From Flectonema sp. DT1601 (Eukaryota > Euglenozoa > Diplonemea > Diplonemida > Diplonemidae): 64,000 nt of DNA. Below, in pieces: positions 43,501 through 55,302 of the stretch. The stretch covers positions 248,001 through 312,000 of the forward strand of contig OZ025817.1 in the NCBI GenBank assembly GCA_964019425.1, read 5' to 3'. The translations under genes were made by a program, and so were the position numbers. The notes beneath the pieces are model-generated. The model was not told the origin of the DNA and did no database searches. It worked only from the letters and a program-made list of their open reading frames with translations. The stretch's first letter is position 1. Each line of letters opens with the position of its first letter.

Positions 43501-44905
43501 ATCAATGAACAGCTTCCGACTTCGTGGGGCGGGTACCGATGCCGAATCTCCAAAAAACAACGTGATCTTCCGATTGTCCCTCTTGATGGAGTCGTGGTCC
43601 AGGTCGAGGACGATCCTGATCTCGTCGAAGAACTCCTTCGAGGTGTGATCTTCTGCACGGGACGGCTGGTGGCGCTCAAGGTTTATGCTGATGGCTATAT
43701 CTGTCGTTCTACGGTCCCCGTCCTGTTCCTTCGCCAGCGCTTTCTCAGCAGCATCGAGGCACTCTAGGAAGGGGTGCTGCCTGTTGCTGCTCCCTTTTCT
43801 GATGATGACTGCAAGGCGTTTTGCGAAGCCGTGCTCCGTCCCTAACTTGCGGATTTGCGAGTTTGCGTTGTCGAGGTCGCCAGCAATGTACCAGCTTTGT
43901 CTTGGGTTGGTTTTGTCAATCACGGGATCGGTGATGTGATGTGTCCTGCCCTGAATGGAAACTGACTGGGGACCTGTTGGCTTGGATAGGCAGCTGCGAC
44001 GCATCAGCGGAACAGCGAATGACAACCTGCTGTTGACAATGTGCGAGACGCTGCGAAACTTTGATGTCTTCAACATGTCCTCGACTTCGGGGTGGATGGA
44101 GATAAGGTCAAGCTTCGAGGCAGTCCCTGCCGCGCAACACCGTGATGAAGGCTCATAGCAATAGCGCTCAGCCCCGCACCATTCGCACAAAGTGGGGTCA
44201 AGCTGCAGTGGGTTGTACCGAAAATGTGGCAGTTCCGAAATTGGTGTGGGGGATTCGTTCACTTCATCAAGCGTGATGCAACATGACCCATGCAACTTCC
44301 TTCTCCTTCGTCGGAATCTCCTAGGTCTCTTCCATCCTTCCTGGTCTCCCACTGCCAAGGCTGCCGTTCGTTCAACATCTATCTCCTTGTCCTGAATCTC
44401 CGATCGAACACAGCGCTCAAGGAGTCGCACCCTCTCAGGAATTAGCATCCCACAGATCTCAGCTGCTTCGCGCATTCTGAACACTTCCCTTGCACTGACA
44501 GCCATGTCGGCCTTTATCTGGGTGTTGAATCTTTCTTCCAACAGGCGACGTCCGATGGCAATCCACCAGCCAGTCAATGCACTGAACTTGGCAGCGATTC
44601 CTTGTTGCTGCCATGCACGTATTCCCTCCAGCGGGCGCACTGCTGTGGTGGTGGTGGTGGTGGCTGGCGATGAAGTGTTCTTCCTTCTTGTCATCGAAGT
44701 GATGGCGACAACACCTGCAAGCAAGATGATTGTTGAAGCGGATGCTGTAGCTGAAAGACGGATGTGAGACTTGTACCGAACACCGTTGTTGCCATCGAAT
44801 CGAAAGGGGTTCATGTAGCAGGCAAGTATGTGTTTACTAAGACCTCTTGGATCGAAGCTTCTTTCACAGTAACCACACTTCCTTTTACAGGCCTTTTCAT
44901 GTTTT
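37588..44905 (-). CDS. Helitron Rep-helicase protein with two OTU domains (main part; N-terminus on far side of LINE insertion)
   Basis: A 2,408-codon frame from the ATG at 44814. It is open about 30 codons further, to the LINE junction near 44905, and those codons complete a C-x2-C-x11-H-x3-C finger (CGYCERSF…KHILAC). Around residues 570-880 is the HUH Rep nuclease (VTMTCNTQWPE; LPHMHLLAW with the two catalytic His; YLFKYITK with the catalytic Tyr). Around 1210-1620 is a PIF1-type superfamily 1 helicase (QAPAGTGKTF Walker A, ILWDEAGMTD Walker B, FALTVNKLQGQT late motif). Two OTU-like cysteine protease domains follow, near 1790 (DCDCLHSAI…HTHYINL) and 2040 (DGNCLLYAI…LGLHYVNL); both keep Cys and His. 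The last 270 residues are Lys/Arg/Glu-rich helices. It would catalyse rolling-circle transposition; OTU domains remove ubiquitin in other systems, and their role here is inferred only. G+C is clearly higher than in the host gaps. Confidence 0.92.
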
Positions 44906-44943
44906 TTGTTTTTGTTTTTTTTTTCAAAATTAATAAAAAAGAA

Positions 44944-44974
<31 letters not shown>

Positions 44975-47215
44975 GAATAAACAATGTTATCATTGTTTTT
45001 TTTATCGTTCGACTTTGTTGACTAATTTCTATTTTCCGTTTTTTTTCTTTAAAAAATAAATAAAAAGAATTTAAAATAAAAAAAAAGAATAAACAATGTT
45101 ATCATTGTTTTTTTTATCGATCGACTATGTCGATCACTTTCTATTTTCCGTCCTGGTCAAGACGCTAAACTGATTGTTTTTTTTTTTCAAAATTAATAAA
45201 AAAGAATATAAAAAAATACAAAAAAAAAGAATAAACAATGTTATCATTGTTTTTTTTTATCGTTCGACTTTGTCGACTAATTTCTATTTTCCGTTTTTTT
45301 TCTTTTAAAAATAAATAAAAAGAATTTAAAATAAAAAAAAAGAATAAACAATGTTATCATTGTTTTTTTATCGATCGACTATGTCGATCACTTTCTATTT
45401 TCCGTCCTGGTCAAGACGCTAAACTGATTGTTTTTTTTTTTCAAAATAAAAAAAAAATATTAAAAAAAAAAAAATAAAAAAAAAGAATAAACAATGTTAT
45501 CATTGTTTTTCTTTATCGTTCGACTTTGTTGACTAATTTCTATTTTCCGTTTTTTTTTCTTTAAAAAATAAATAAAAAGAATTTAAAAAAAAAAAAAAAA
45601 AAAAAGAATAAACAATGTTATCATTGTTTTTTTTATCGATCGACTATGTCGATTACTTTCTATTTTCCGTCCTGGTCAAGACGCTAAACTGATTGTTTTT
45701 TTTTCAAAATTAATAAAAAAGAATATAAAAAAATACAAAAAAAAGAATAAACAATGTTATCATTGTTTTCTTTATCGATCGACTATGTCGATTACTTTCT
45801 ATTTTCCGTCCTGGTCAAGACGCTAAACTGATTGTTTTTTTTTCAAAATTAATAAAAAAGAATATAAAAAAATACAAAAAAAAGAATAAACAATGTTATC
45901 ATTGTTTTTTTTATCGATCGACTATGTCGATTACTTTCTATTTTCCGTCCTGGTCAAGACGCTAAACTGATTGTTTTTTTTTCAAAATTAATAAAAAAGA
46001 ATATAAAAAAATACAAAAAAAAGAATAAACAATGTTATCATTGTTTTTTTTATCGATCGACTATGTCGATTACTTTCTATTTTCCGTCCTGGTCAAGACG
46101 CTAAACTGATTGTTTTTTTTTTCAAAATTAATAAAAAAGAATATAAAAAAATACAAAAAAAAGAATAAACAATGTTATCATTGTTTTTTTTATCGATCGA
46201 CTATGTCGATTACTTTCTATTTTCCGTCCTGGTCAAGACGCTAAACTGATTGTTTTTTTTTTCAAAATAAAAAAAAAATATTAAAAAAAAAAAAATAAAA
46301 AAAAAGAATAAACAATGTTATCATTGTTTTTTTTTATCGTTCGACTTTGTTGACTAATTTCTATTTTCCGTTTTTTTTCTTTAAAAAATAAATAAAAAGA
46401 ATTTAAAATAAAAAAAAAAAAGAATAAACAATGTTATCATTGTTTTTTTTATCGATCGACTATGTCGATTACTTTCTATTTTCCGTCCTGGTCAAGACGC
46501 TAAACTGATTGTTTTTTTTTTCAAAATTAATAAAAAAGAATATAAAAAAAATAAAAAAAAAAAAGAATAAACAATGTTATCATTGTTTTTTTTTATCGTT
46601 CGACTTTGTTGACTAATTTCTATTTTCCATTTTTTTTCTTTTTAAAAATAAATAAAAAGAATTAAAATAAAAAAAAAAAAAAAAGAATAAACAATGTTAT
46701 CATTGTTTTTTTTATCGATCGACTATGTCGATTACTTTCTATTTTCCGTCCTGGTCAGGACGCTAAACTGATTGTTTTTTCTTTAAAAATAAATAAAAAG
46801 AATAAAAAAAAAAAAAAAAAGGAATAAACAATGTTATCATTGTTTTTTTTTTATCGATCGACTATGTCGATCGATAAAAAACTTTCTATTTTCCGTCCTG
46901 GTCAGGACGCTAAACTGATTGTTTTTTCTTTAAAAATAAATAAAAAGAATAAAAAAAAAAAAAAAAAAGAATAAACAATGTTATCATTGTTTTCTTTATC
47001 GATCGACTATGTCGATTACTTACTATTTTCCGTCCTGGTCAAGACGCTAAACTGATTGTTTTTTCTTTAAAATAATTAAAAAGATTTAAAAAAAAAAAAA
47101 AAAAAAAAAAATGAATAAACAATGTTATCATTGTTTTTTTTTCTATCGATCAACTATGTCGATTAATTTCTATTTTCCGTCCTGATCGAGACGCTAAACT
47201 GATTGTTTCCTTTTT
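44906..47215 (+). repeat. Hairpin-unit array 1 (about 17 units), tail of an upstream LINE copy
   Basis: About 17 tandem units of roughly 100-145 bp, each with AACAATGTTATCATTGTT (a 7-bp stem, loop TTAT). Two unit types alternate irregularly. The long type has ATCGAC-TAT-GTCGAT and CGTCCTGGTCAAGACG stems; the short type lacks the latter and has TCGACTTTG-T/C-TGACTAAT instead. A and T runs separate the motifs. On its left it cuts into the Helitron gene; on its right it continues into the linker at 47216. Confidence 0.9.
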
Positions 47216-47231
47216 TTAAATAATAAATAAG

Positions 47232-47262
<31 letters not shown>

Positions 47263-47659
47263 ATCTCCCTGCTATCCCTCATATCCCCACAATAATATTA
47301 TACCTTTTCATTTTCTCTTTCCTTTTCTGGTCTTTTTTTTTTTCTTTTTTTCCTTTTTCATACAACGTTTTTTATTTATATATATATATATTTTTTTTTT
47401 TTTTTTCATGTTTGATTATTTCCTCTTCATTTTTTTTTTTCTTTTCTTTTCTTTCTTTTTTTTTTTTTTTTCCTCTGCCTCTCTCTTAATTCTGTTCGTT
47501 TCTTTGAAACGAAAATTCATTTGAATATTATTCCTTGGTCAGCAACCATCATTGTCGCCCTTTGGGCCTGTTAAAAAAAAATAAAATAAAAAGAAAGTTT
47601 ACATCGGGAATAGGGCAGGAGCCAAAAGCTCCCAGTCCGTTACTTCCCACTTTATCGAA
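47216..47659 (+). mobile_element. Terminal linker of the upstream LINE copy
   Basis: C/T-rich sequence following array 1. It is nearly identical to 60880-61326, and both end at GAAATTCA, after which the two sequences differ completely. I take this as the element's 3' terminus. A 10-bp TA repeat and several pyrimidine runs are present. Confidence 0.8.
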
Positions 47660-48108
47660 ATTCAGCTTTTTGTGGAGCTATCCACTCTGCGGTCTTTTTA
47701 GGCCCCTCTATCTCCTTTGCTTTATAAGACCCAATGTTTCTTCTCATCCAATTGCTTTTCTCAAGTTGCCTCTTCGGCATTCATTTGCCAACCACATTAT
47801 TTATCAAAATATATATTATAAACAAGTAGTTACTCCGATTTTTCTGTTTTAGAGCGTAGCTCGTTTTCCTTTAAACAGTATTTACCAAAAAAAAACTCTA
47901 GGGTTAGCTGCCCGAAATTAAAAAAAAAAGGAATAGTTTAAAAAAAAAGATCTTAACTCATCGATATTGTTTCTGAGCCATTCTCTTTTCTATTTTTTTT
48001 TTTTTTTTTATTATTGCTACTTCACAACAAAAAAAAAAAGAAACACCGGGCCGGCGGTGTCATAAAGATACTGGCAACCATCTCTCAGCCAACCCAGCCC
48101 CCGAGGCT
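47660..48108 (+). promoter_or_regulatory. 5' UTR of LINE copy B
   Basis: About 0.45 kb with A/T runs and an 18-base perfect-armed palindrome-like stem (ACACCG…CGGTGT, 48043-48060). The RT frame is open back to about 48010 (…RRCHKDTGNHLSANPAPEAL…) with no ATG, so the true start codon is uncertain and may be non-AUG. Confidence 0.45.
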
Positions 48109-51100
48109 TTGCAAGAGGCTATTTCGAGATCGGCTCTGGATGGGGATAAAACTTTAGTAGCCAAATGTCCTTTATGTTTTGAGACATACCTCAAAGGTCC
48201 AGTTGCGCATTTTAGACGTAACTGTAAGTTTAGTAAGGAATTTAAGGACTATAAGTCACGTTTTCCCCCATCTACCCACTCCCAAGTTAAAGATTGTTAC
48301 CACTTACCTTGTCCAGATTGTGGTAAGCTTTTCAAAAGTATCGCTACGAGAGCGAAACACTGTGTTAACGGTACATGTAAAGGTACACCTCTGTCTCCCC
48401 TCACAGGGAATAATTCAGACCTGGAACCTCCCTTTGTAGGAGAATCTGTAGATTTTAAAACTTCACAAACAGCTTTCGTTCCTTATAACTCTACAACACC
48501 CACTTTTACCCCGTTACACCCGTCTCGTCTCAAATTCCGATCTTTTGGAACTGAATGGAAGGACATCGACGTTTCTGCTGCAGAAAAACTTCAAACTTTC
48601 TCCGTCGAAACAGAAAACTCTTCAAAACCTGCCGACCAACTTGATAAACTACTCAAAACGGTTTATCAAATATGTAGCGGTTTCTTTGAAGAAACAAAGC
48701 GGAATTTACCCCGCAAACAGAAATCAAGGGAAGAGGTCATCCTCGACCAAGAAAAACTTGAATGTCGTCTGGAAATGAAACAGCTAAGACAGGAGCTCCG
48801 CAAATCTGGGCCTTCTATAGAGAACGCTGTCAAATGGAAAGAGGCAAGAACGAGAATGAAAAGGATTTTCCGAATGTATCGGAATTTAGAAAAGAAAAAT
48901 TTATTCAAAAAATTACAAGATAAATTTCGTCAAAATCCGTTTACTGCCATAAAAGAAGAACTCCAAAAAGAAGATCCTCAACCCCCCTCCCTTGATATTC
49001 CAGAGGAAAAAATAATTGAACATTTTAAAAGCAATTATTGTGACAATGAAAAAAAAAAAACTGATTTCACCCATCCCTCTTTTTTACCTAAGTCTGACTA
49101 CAAGACAATGGATGATATCCAGTTCCCGAGCTTCGAACAGTTTGGTATTCTCTTATCAAAGAAAAAAAACAAATGTGCCCCTGGTCCCAATTGCATACCT
49201 TATGTTGTATGGAAAAAGGTCCCAACTTTTATGGAAGCACTTTACAAGGTATTAAAGAGAATTTTCGAACTCAAGGCCTATCCGGATAGTTGGGGCTTAG
49301 CATTTGTAACAATGCTCCCAAAGCCCAACTCCGATGGGAAAGACATCTCGAAAACGAGACCGATAGCTGTGGGCAACTGCGACGGGAAAATTTTTAATAC
49401 GGTTATTCAGGAAGCCGTCGCAAACCACACTCTTTCTAAATTTAATTTTCAAAAAGGCTTTAGGAAAGGTGTCTCTGGATGTATCGAACATGCCACGATC
49501 ACCTCAGAGATTTTTAAAGAAGTGAAAGCTCTCCGGAAAAACCTAACAATTGTCTGGGTGGATTTGGCAGATGCTTTCGGCTCAGTCAAACATCAATTAA
49601 TTTTCTTTGCTTTAAAATATTTCGGAATTCACGAAAGAATAATCGGTTTCTATAAAAGGTATTATTCCTCCATGCGCGTCCAAATCAGAGTTGGAGAAGG
49701 CCTGACGCCCACTATCCCTTTTGAAGTTGGTGTCTTTCAAGGCTGCGTTTCCTCCCCAACCCTTTTTAATTTGGTATTCCAACTACTGCTCTTTTCCTTA
49801 GCAGTTCATCAACAGGAAGCCTACGAGTTTAACAATAAATCCCTCCAACTATTAGTTGCAGCTTTTGCTGATGATTTACAACTTACCACGTCATCAAAGG
49901 CGGGGGCAAAATTGCTAATCAAGTCGCTCGAACAGTTTCTTTCCTGGTCTCGTGGTATGAAAGCGAAACCCCAGAAATGCATTGCCCACAGCTTTGTACA
50001 AGGGAAACCAGCTAACCCGGACCTGAAGATTAACAATGTTCCGATTACGAATCTCCAGGAAGCTGGAGAGTTCAAATACCTCGGGCGTTGGTTTGAGCCG
50101 AACGCCAAAGAACAGAAACTGCGAGAGCGCCTGACCACTTTTACCAGGAATTTTTTAAAAAAAGTCGACGCCATGCCACTATATGGGTCTCAGAAGGCTT
50201 GGTCTGTCCAACACTTGTTATTGTCAAGGTTAACATGGAGTTTAATGATCCATGACTTATCTCTCCCTTTTGCCAAAAAATTGGACAAAATTATTAAACC
50301 TTTTTTGAAGAAATGGTGGGGATTTGTCCGCTCTGCGAACACAGTCATCCTTTTTACCGGTTCAAAGAACACTGTTGGTCTCAGACACAAAAGAGTTGAG
50401 ACGCTATATAAACAAGCGCAATCAATTAAACTAGACATCCTCAGATCCTCACAGGACTCTGACATGCACGGTGTCTACAATGTTATTATGGAGAAATCGT
50501 CCAATTGGTCGAAAAAGTTTTCAGCTTCTGCTGAGTGGGAGCGCCTTATTAAGTTTTTTTCTTACCGTTCTCTTGCGAAGCAATCAGCTGGTCTTGGTCA
50601 CCGATTGCGCGATCTACGTACTACTCGCCCCGATCTCCTTAAGCGTTTTGAAGTGGAAGCCACAGATGAACTACTGAACTCTTTGAATAAATTACAAGTC
50701 CAAGGTCAGTGGAAGGAGTGGTCTAAATGTATGATAAACGACTTCACCTGGAATAAGGTACTTAGGGAGGGAAATCCTGCCTATATCTCATTTCAACTGA
50801 AAGCGGTTACAAACACCCTCCCCTCACAAGATAATTTAAAGAGGTGGAACATCACCAATGTGGACCAAAATTGTGTTTTGTGTGGCAAAGTGAATCCTAC
50901 CCTCAGGCATGTCTTAACAGGCTGTCCTGTCTCTTTAACACAAGGGAGGTTCACGTGGCGTCACGACAGCGTTCTAAAACGCATTGTTATCTTCTTGGAA
51001 GAGTTGATAATAAAAGCCAACAAAAGAAAAGAAAACCTCCCGCCTCCCTCTCAAACTTTTTTAAAAACAGGGGAAAATAAACCCCTAGAAAGAATTTCTA

Positions 51101-51798
51101 AAGAGACAGGCGAACTCTCACTAGCGAATGATTGGGTCATCCTCGACGATGTCGGTGATAACCGCCTAATTGTTCCTCTTGAAGTGTGCCATGTCTCGTC
51201 CTCTCTAAGACCAGACATTTTTATTTATTCTTTTTTTGCGAAAAGAGCACTGATTCTGGAGCTGACGTGTCCAAATGAAGATCGTTTCGAAACCTCTCAT
51301 GTCTTAAAGGAAAAGAAATACCTAAAGCTAAGAGACTCGATCATCGCTAATGGCTTCGACTGTAACATTTTTACTATTGAAGTTGGCGTACGAGGAAACA
51401 TCTGCATGGACCAGCTGAACATCTGGACACGTCACATCGGTTCACCTTTAGCATCAACAAAAGCTTTATTTTGTGAATGCACCAGAATCGCCAGACAGTG
51501 CTCATATGTTCTGTTCCAGACGAGGAACCTCCCCACGTGGCATTCAAGACCACTAATGCGCAGCATTAAAGAAGAACCTGCCACCGCAAGTTTTATAAAA
51601 GATGGTAAAGAAATCTTCCCTGTGGAAGAAGTCAAAATCCACAAAGTAACAAAACTGAAAACGATCGAAAAGCTCACCATTGAAAGATCGTGGCTTGAGA
51701 AATGTTTTATCTGGCAAACCCTTTGTTTTTTTTTTTTTTTTTTTATTTCAAACAGGACAGCAGGGGGAAAGTTTGTTTCGTACCCCCCGGGTGCTTAG
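48109..51798 (+). CDS. LINE reverse transcriptase / restriction-like endonuclease, copy B
   Basis: A 1,229-codon frame counted from a TTG at 48109. Upstream codons look protein-like, so the real start is probably earlier. Two N-terminal zinc fingers (C20, C23, H34, C39 and C68, C71, H84, C90) would bind target DNA, as in R2. A basic helical linker leads to the RT (KCAPGPN near 370, FADDLQL near 586). After the thumb comes the CCHC knuckle near 921 (CVLCGKVNPTLRHVLTGC), then the PD-(D/E)XK nuclease near 1035-1070 (RPD…ELT…KYLKL). This architecture defines the RLE group of LINEs (R2, R4, NeSL, HERO, CRE), many of which are site-specific. Catalytic residues of both enzymes are present, so the protein may be active. 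The last 25 residues (after FIWQT) come from the inserted repeat and differ from copy A. Confidence 0.93.
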   Translation: MQEAISRSALDGDKTLVAKCPLCFETYLKGPVAHFRRNCKFSKEFKDYKSRFPPSTHSQVKDCYHLPCPDCGKLFKSIATRAKHCVNGTCKGTPLSPLTGNNSDLEPPFVGESVDFKTSQTAFVPYNSTTPTFTPLHPSRLKFRSFGTEWKDIDVSAAEKLQTFSVETENSSKPADQLDKLLKTVYQICSGFFEETKRNLPRKQKSREEVILDQEKLECRLEMKQLRQELRKSGPSIENAVKWKEARTRMKRIFRMYRNLEKKNLFKKLQDKFRQNPFTAIKEELQKEDPQPPSLDIPEEKIIEHFKSNYCDNEKKKTDFTHPSFLPKSDYKTMDDIQFPSFEQFGILLSKKKNKCAPGPNCIPYVVWKKVPTFMEALYKVLKRIFELKAYPDSWGLAFVTMLPKPNSDGKDISKTRPIAVGNCDGKIFNTVIQEAVANHTLSKFNFQKGFRKGVSGCIEHATITSEIFKEVKALRKNLTIVWVDLADAFGSVKHQLIFFALKYFGIHERIIGFYKRYYSSMRVQIRVGEGLTPTIPFEVGVFQGCVSSPTLFNLVFQLLLFSLAVHQQEAYEFNNKSLQLLVAAFADDLQLTTSSKAGAKLLIKSLEQFLSWSRGMKAKPQKCIAHSFVQGKPANPDLKINNVPITNLQEAGEFKYLGRWFEPNAKEQKLRERLTTFTRNFLKKVDAMPLYGSQKAWSVQHLLLSRLTWSLMIHDLSLPFAKKLDKIIKPFLKKWWGFVRSANTVILFTGSKNTVGLRHKRVETLYKQAQSIKLDILRSSQDSDMHGVYNVIMEKSSNWSKKFSASAEWERLIKFFSYRSLAKQSAGLGHRLRDLRTTRPDLLKRFEVEATDELLNSLNKLQVQGQWKEWSKCMINDFTWNKVLREGNPAYISFQLKAVTNTLPSQDNLKRWNITNVDQNCVLCGKVNPTLRHVLTGCPVSLTQGRFTWRHDSVLKRIVIFLEELIIKANKRKENLPPPSQTFLKTGENKPLERISKETGELSLANDWVILDDVGDNRLIVPLEVCHVSSSLRPDIFIYSFFAKRALILELTCPNEDRFETSHVLKEKKYLKLRDSIIANGFDCNIFTIEVGVRGNICMDQLNIWTRHIGSPLASTKALFCECTRIARQCSYVLFQTRNLPTWHSRPLMRSIKEEPATASFIKDGKEIFPVEEVKIHKVTKLKTIEKLTIERSWLEKCFIWQTLCFFFFFFISNRTAGGKFVSYPPGA

Positions 51799-53795
51799 CG
51801 TCACCCTCCATGCGATGCTTGCGCAGGGAGAGCCAAGGGTCGAGAACCCTGGAGATTACCTTTGTTTCTTTTTGTGACTGGATTGCAGTGGCGCAACCCA
51901 TCACCCCACCTGTTGGTATCTTTTTATTTTTTTTATTTAAAGAAAAAAGCAGGCTAAGTCGCCTGAGCTGGCATCGCCAGAATATTTAACTTCACATGGC
52001 AATGTCAGCTCGTGAAGGGATCCAGTTGGATCAAAGGTTTTCTCCCCCCCCACTCTATTTATCGTCATTGGTGCGCACCTTCGAACAGGAAGGCCAACAC
52101 TGACGGAATTTTTTACTTCTCTTCCCAGGGTTGAACCTTGGGAAAAAAACAAACAATAAACACAGTGTAGACAAACACCCGCCGGACATCTGCAGAGCAG
52201 CGATCGATGTCGATGTCTTCGTTGTCGAACTTCCTGGCGTTTATGTTTTTGTTTTTAACAACAACACAACACCAACTAACAGGTTTGTCTCATTGCCCGT
52301 TCTTTCTTGTTTCCCTTTGCCGCCGGAAGAACGAAGGTCGACGGAGGTCCGAAGCATTGCTTGCGATGATGTTCCGGTATGTGTTGCGTCTCTGTTATTT
52401 GTTTGTTTCAACTCAATTGGTTCATCTCAGGTTTTAGAAGTCTTCGTCCTGTTCGTTGGGAAGGGCCTGAATCAAAAGTTCACTGCCCCTATTCCTCTCC
52501 TAAATTTCTTATTCAGCTTGCCACATGACTGTGTGACATTATTGCTACATTGTAGCTCCCCTACAAAAACCTTATTTTTTGCAGTTGTCTTTTGGTTGTA
52601 GCAACTTTTATCTTATGCTTTTCTAATGTCCCAAAGTTGGTTTATTTTACTTTTTTTTTCTGCAAGGGAACAGTCCAAAGCATAAGTCCGAACAGCCCTA
52701 AGGCCAGTGAACGCACTGATTGTTAGGTATTGTATTCCAGGGAAAGTTTGGTTTGTATACTTTATTTTTATTTTATTTTATTTAATTTGTTAAAAGAAAA
52801 CAGGTAACTTTACATGAGCATCGGCTCGAACGGCTCTGGCGAAGCGAGTGAACGAGTCTGATTGCTGAGTATTGTATTCTGTTTTCTTGTTCTTTTTTTA
52901 ATTTATTTCAAACAGGGCAACAGGGGGAAAGTTTGGTTTGTATCCCCTGGGTGTTTAGCGTCACCTGTTGAGGTGTAATGTATTCTGTTTACTTCTATCC
53001 CTTTGTTTTTTTTTTTTTTTTTTTATTTCAAACAGGACAGCAGGGGGAAAGTTTGTTTCGTACCCCCCGGGTGCTTAGCGTCACCCTCCATGCGATGCTT
53101 GCGCAGGGAGAGCCAAGGGTCGAGAACCCTGGAGATTACCTTTGTTTCTTTTTGTGACTGGATTGCAGTGGCGCAACCCATCACCCCACCTGTTGGTATC
53201 TTTTTATTTTTTTTATTTAAAGAAAAAAGCAGGCTAAGTCGCCTGAGCTGGCATCGCCAGAATATTTAACTTCACATGGCAATGTCAGCTCGTGAAGGGA
53301 TCCAGTTGGATCAAAGGTTTTCTCCCCCCCCACTCTATTTATCGTCATTGGTGCGCACCTTCGAACAGGAAGGCCAACACTGACGGAATTTTTTACTTCT
53401 CTTCCCAGGGTTGAACCTTGGGAAAAAAACAAACAATAAACACAGTGTAGACAAACACCCGCCGGACATCTGCAGAGCAGCGATCGATGTCGATGTCTTC
53501 GTTGTCGAACTTCCTGGCGTTTATGTTTTTGTTTTTAACAACAACACAACACCAACTAACAGGTTTGTCTCATTGCCCGTTCTTTCTTGTTTCCCTTTGC
53601 CGCCGGAAGAACGAAGGTCGACGGAGGTCCGAAGCATTGCTTGCGATGATGTTCCGGTATGTGTTGCGTCTCTGTTATTTGTTTGTTTCAACTCAATTGG
53701 TTCATCTCAGGTTTTAGAAGTCTTCGTCCTGTTCGTTGGGAAGGGCCTGAATCAAAAGTTCACTGCCCCTATTCCTCTCCTAAATTTCTTATTCA
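51719..53795 (+). repeat. 1.28-kb tandem repeat (1.6 copies) between RT and coiled-coil genes
   Basis: 51719-52515 and 52999-53795 are essentially identical, giving a period of 1,280 bp. The middle part (52600-52998) holds decayed pieces of the unit's own start: AAACAGG.CA.CAGGGGGAAAG near 52912, and two related GTGAACG…TATTGTATTC stretches near 52700 and 52850. No convincing gene is present. It is absent from copy A at the same site. Confidence 0.9.
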
Positions 53796-55302
53796 CGCAT
53801 CGGCTCTTTCTATTCTACTCATTGCCAATGGTTCTTCTTCCTCCCCGGCCCCTTCTTTTTTGTTAGATGAGGATGAGCTCACTGGACTCTCCTTGTCATT
53901 CTCTTCTATTTCTTCCATCTCTCTCCAGAATTCCCCACCTGAACTCATGTCAACGGGATCGCAAACACTTCCTGCTGATTTCGCTATAGTGATAAGAAGT
54001 CAATCTGACATGGGTTCCCAAACCCCCTTGTACAATAAAAAAGAAGGAAGATTAAGGCTGAAACTTTCCTTGAAATGCCAGATTTTAGAAAACGAACTAG
54101 AACAAATGAAAGAACGAATGTTTTATGTTCTATTTTTATTTTACTTTAATGCGATGTCAGCCTCCCTTGAGAATGACAAGCAGCTACTGAATGGATTGTC
54201 TATTGAGAACAAAGCATCCAAACAACGGGCCGCCGAGAGTGTATCTCACAGCCCACTCCCTTTAAATCTATCCGCACCCCCATCTGTCTTTAACGTAGAA
54301 ACGGAACAGAAAAAACGTGAACTATTGGAAAAAGAGAATCAACACCTGATCGCTGAATGTGATTTAGTGAAAAGTTCTCTTCTCTCATTAGTTCAAAGAA
54401 CTAACTCTCTGGAGGAAAAAAGGACGAGCGAGCTGGCGCGACAATCACAAAGAGCGGACCACGCTGAAATGTTTTATTTCAACTTACAACAAAGGTTCAT
54501 TCTATTAAACAATGAATTAGAATCTAAGTGTAGGGACGAAACTGGAACAAAAATTCAACTCTATTTGTCTCAACAAGAGGTCGCAACATTGCGTGCTGGC
54601 CCTCAACTGTCCCATTTTTCCCAACAATTTTCCCCAACACCCCCTTTTTTATTCGAATCAACGTCCACGGTAAAGAATTATCGACTCCCTCTCATCGCAA
54701 CAACCTATTACTCCTGGACTCCCAAACCCCGTCTTTCCTTTTTTTTTAAACCTCATTCTCCATTGATCACGTTCCCTTCTGAACTGTCTCAAAGTAGACT
54801 ACTGGTATCGTCTTCTGCTCAAACGGAACAAGAAAAAGACAGTGCGGCGACCTCATCGACGGAAGATTCACCTATTGCGAGGCAATGGTCCGAAGGTAGA
54901 CTCGATTTACTGGACAACTACTGTCAAGCGGTAAGTGACTCTCTCCAGACAAATGAGAAAGTGGCGCTGCTCTCGGAAAAACTAGTGGAAGAGCAACGTC
55001 GATGCTCCGAGTTGAGCTATCAACAGAAGACTATCCATAAAGAACAACTGGATCATTCCATGTTGTTGATGGAGATGGCCAGTGAGCTCTCTGAGCAACT
55101 CTATTTGGCAAAAGACCAAAACAGAGCTCTCAAATTTCAGTTACAAACATGGGCAAATGGTTTTAACCCACCCGAAAAGGAAGCGCAAGAAGAAAATGAG
55201 ACCCCAAAGCGTCCGAGGGAGCGCCTATCCCAAAAAAAGCGAACTCCACCCTCAACGAATCCTCATGATCGCAGAAGAATCTTTTTAGATGACGATTGCT
55301 AA
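53796..55302 (+). CDS. LINE coiled-coil protein, form B
   Basis: An open frame from 53659 (ATG inside the repeat) to 55302. The part homologous to copy A starts at ASALSILLIANGSSS (about 53796), so at least 500 residues are shared. Candidate starts inside the homologous part are MSTGSQTLPADF and MSASLENDK. The first 125 residues are nearly identical to form A. After LLNGL the two forms diverge sharply but keep the same plan: long heptad helices (KKRELLEKENQHLIAECD…), a Pro/aromatic hydrophobic centre, a second helical block (IARQWSEGRLDLLDNYCQAV) and a basic tail (LSQKKRTPPS…DRRR). No zinc knuckle, RRM or enzyme motif is visible. By analogy with ORF1 proteins it may bind element RNA, but ORF1 normally precedes the RT; here it follows. 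Confidence 0.75.

Noticed and set aside
39050-43939. Many plus-strand frames of 60-250 codons opposite the Helitron gene
   Set aside because: They are antisense shadows of a long GC-richer coding region; none has recognisable domains.
47535-47852. Protein gene in the LINE linker/5' UTR (105 codons)
   Set aside because: The frame straddles the linker boundary, is not kept in the second linker copy and reads through A-rich sequence.
48040-48100. HDV-like self-cleaving ribozyme at the LINE 5' end (GGGCCGGCGG…)
   Set aside because: R2 elements carry one, and a G/C-rich stem is present, but I could not find the second strand needed for the nested double pseudoknot.
52131-52601. Protein gene inside the 1.28-kb repeat (156 codons)
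   Set aside because: It is repeated only because the DNA is repeated; composition is not protein-like and the end differs between units.
51719-53795. The 2.08-kb segment in copy B as an intron removed in copy A
   Set aside because: Its edges are not GT…AG on either strand and a few bases differ at the junction; insertion or deletion fits better.
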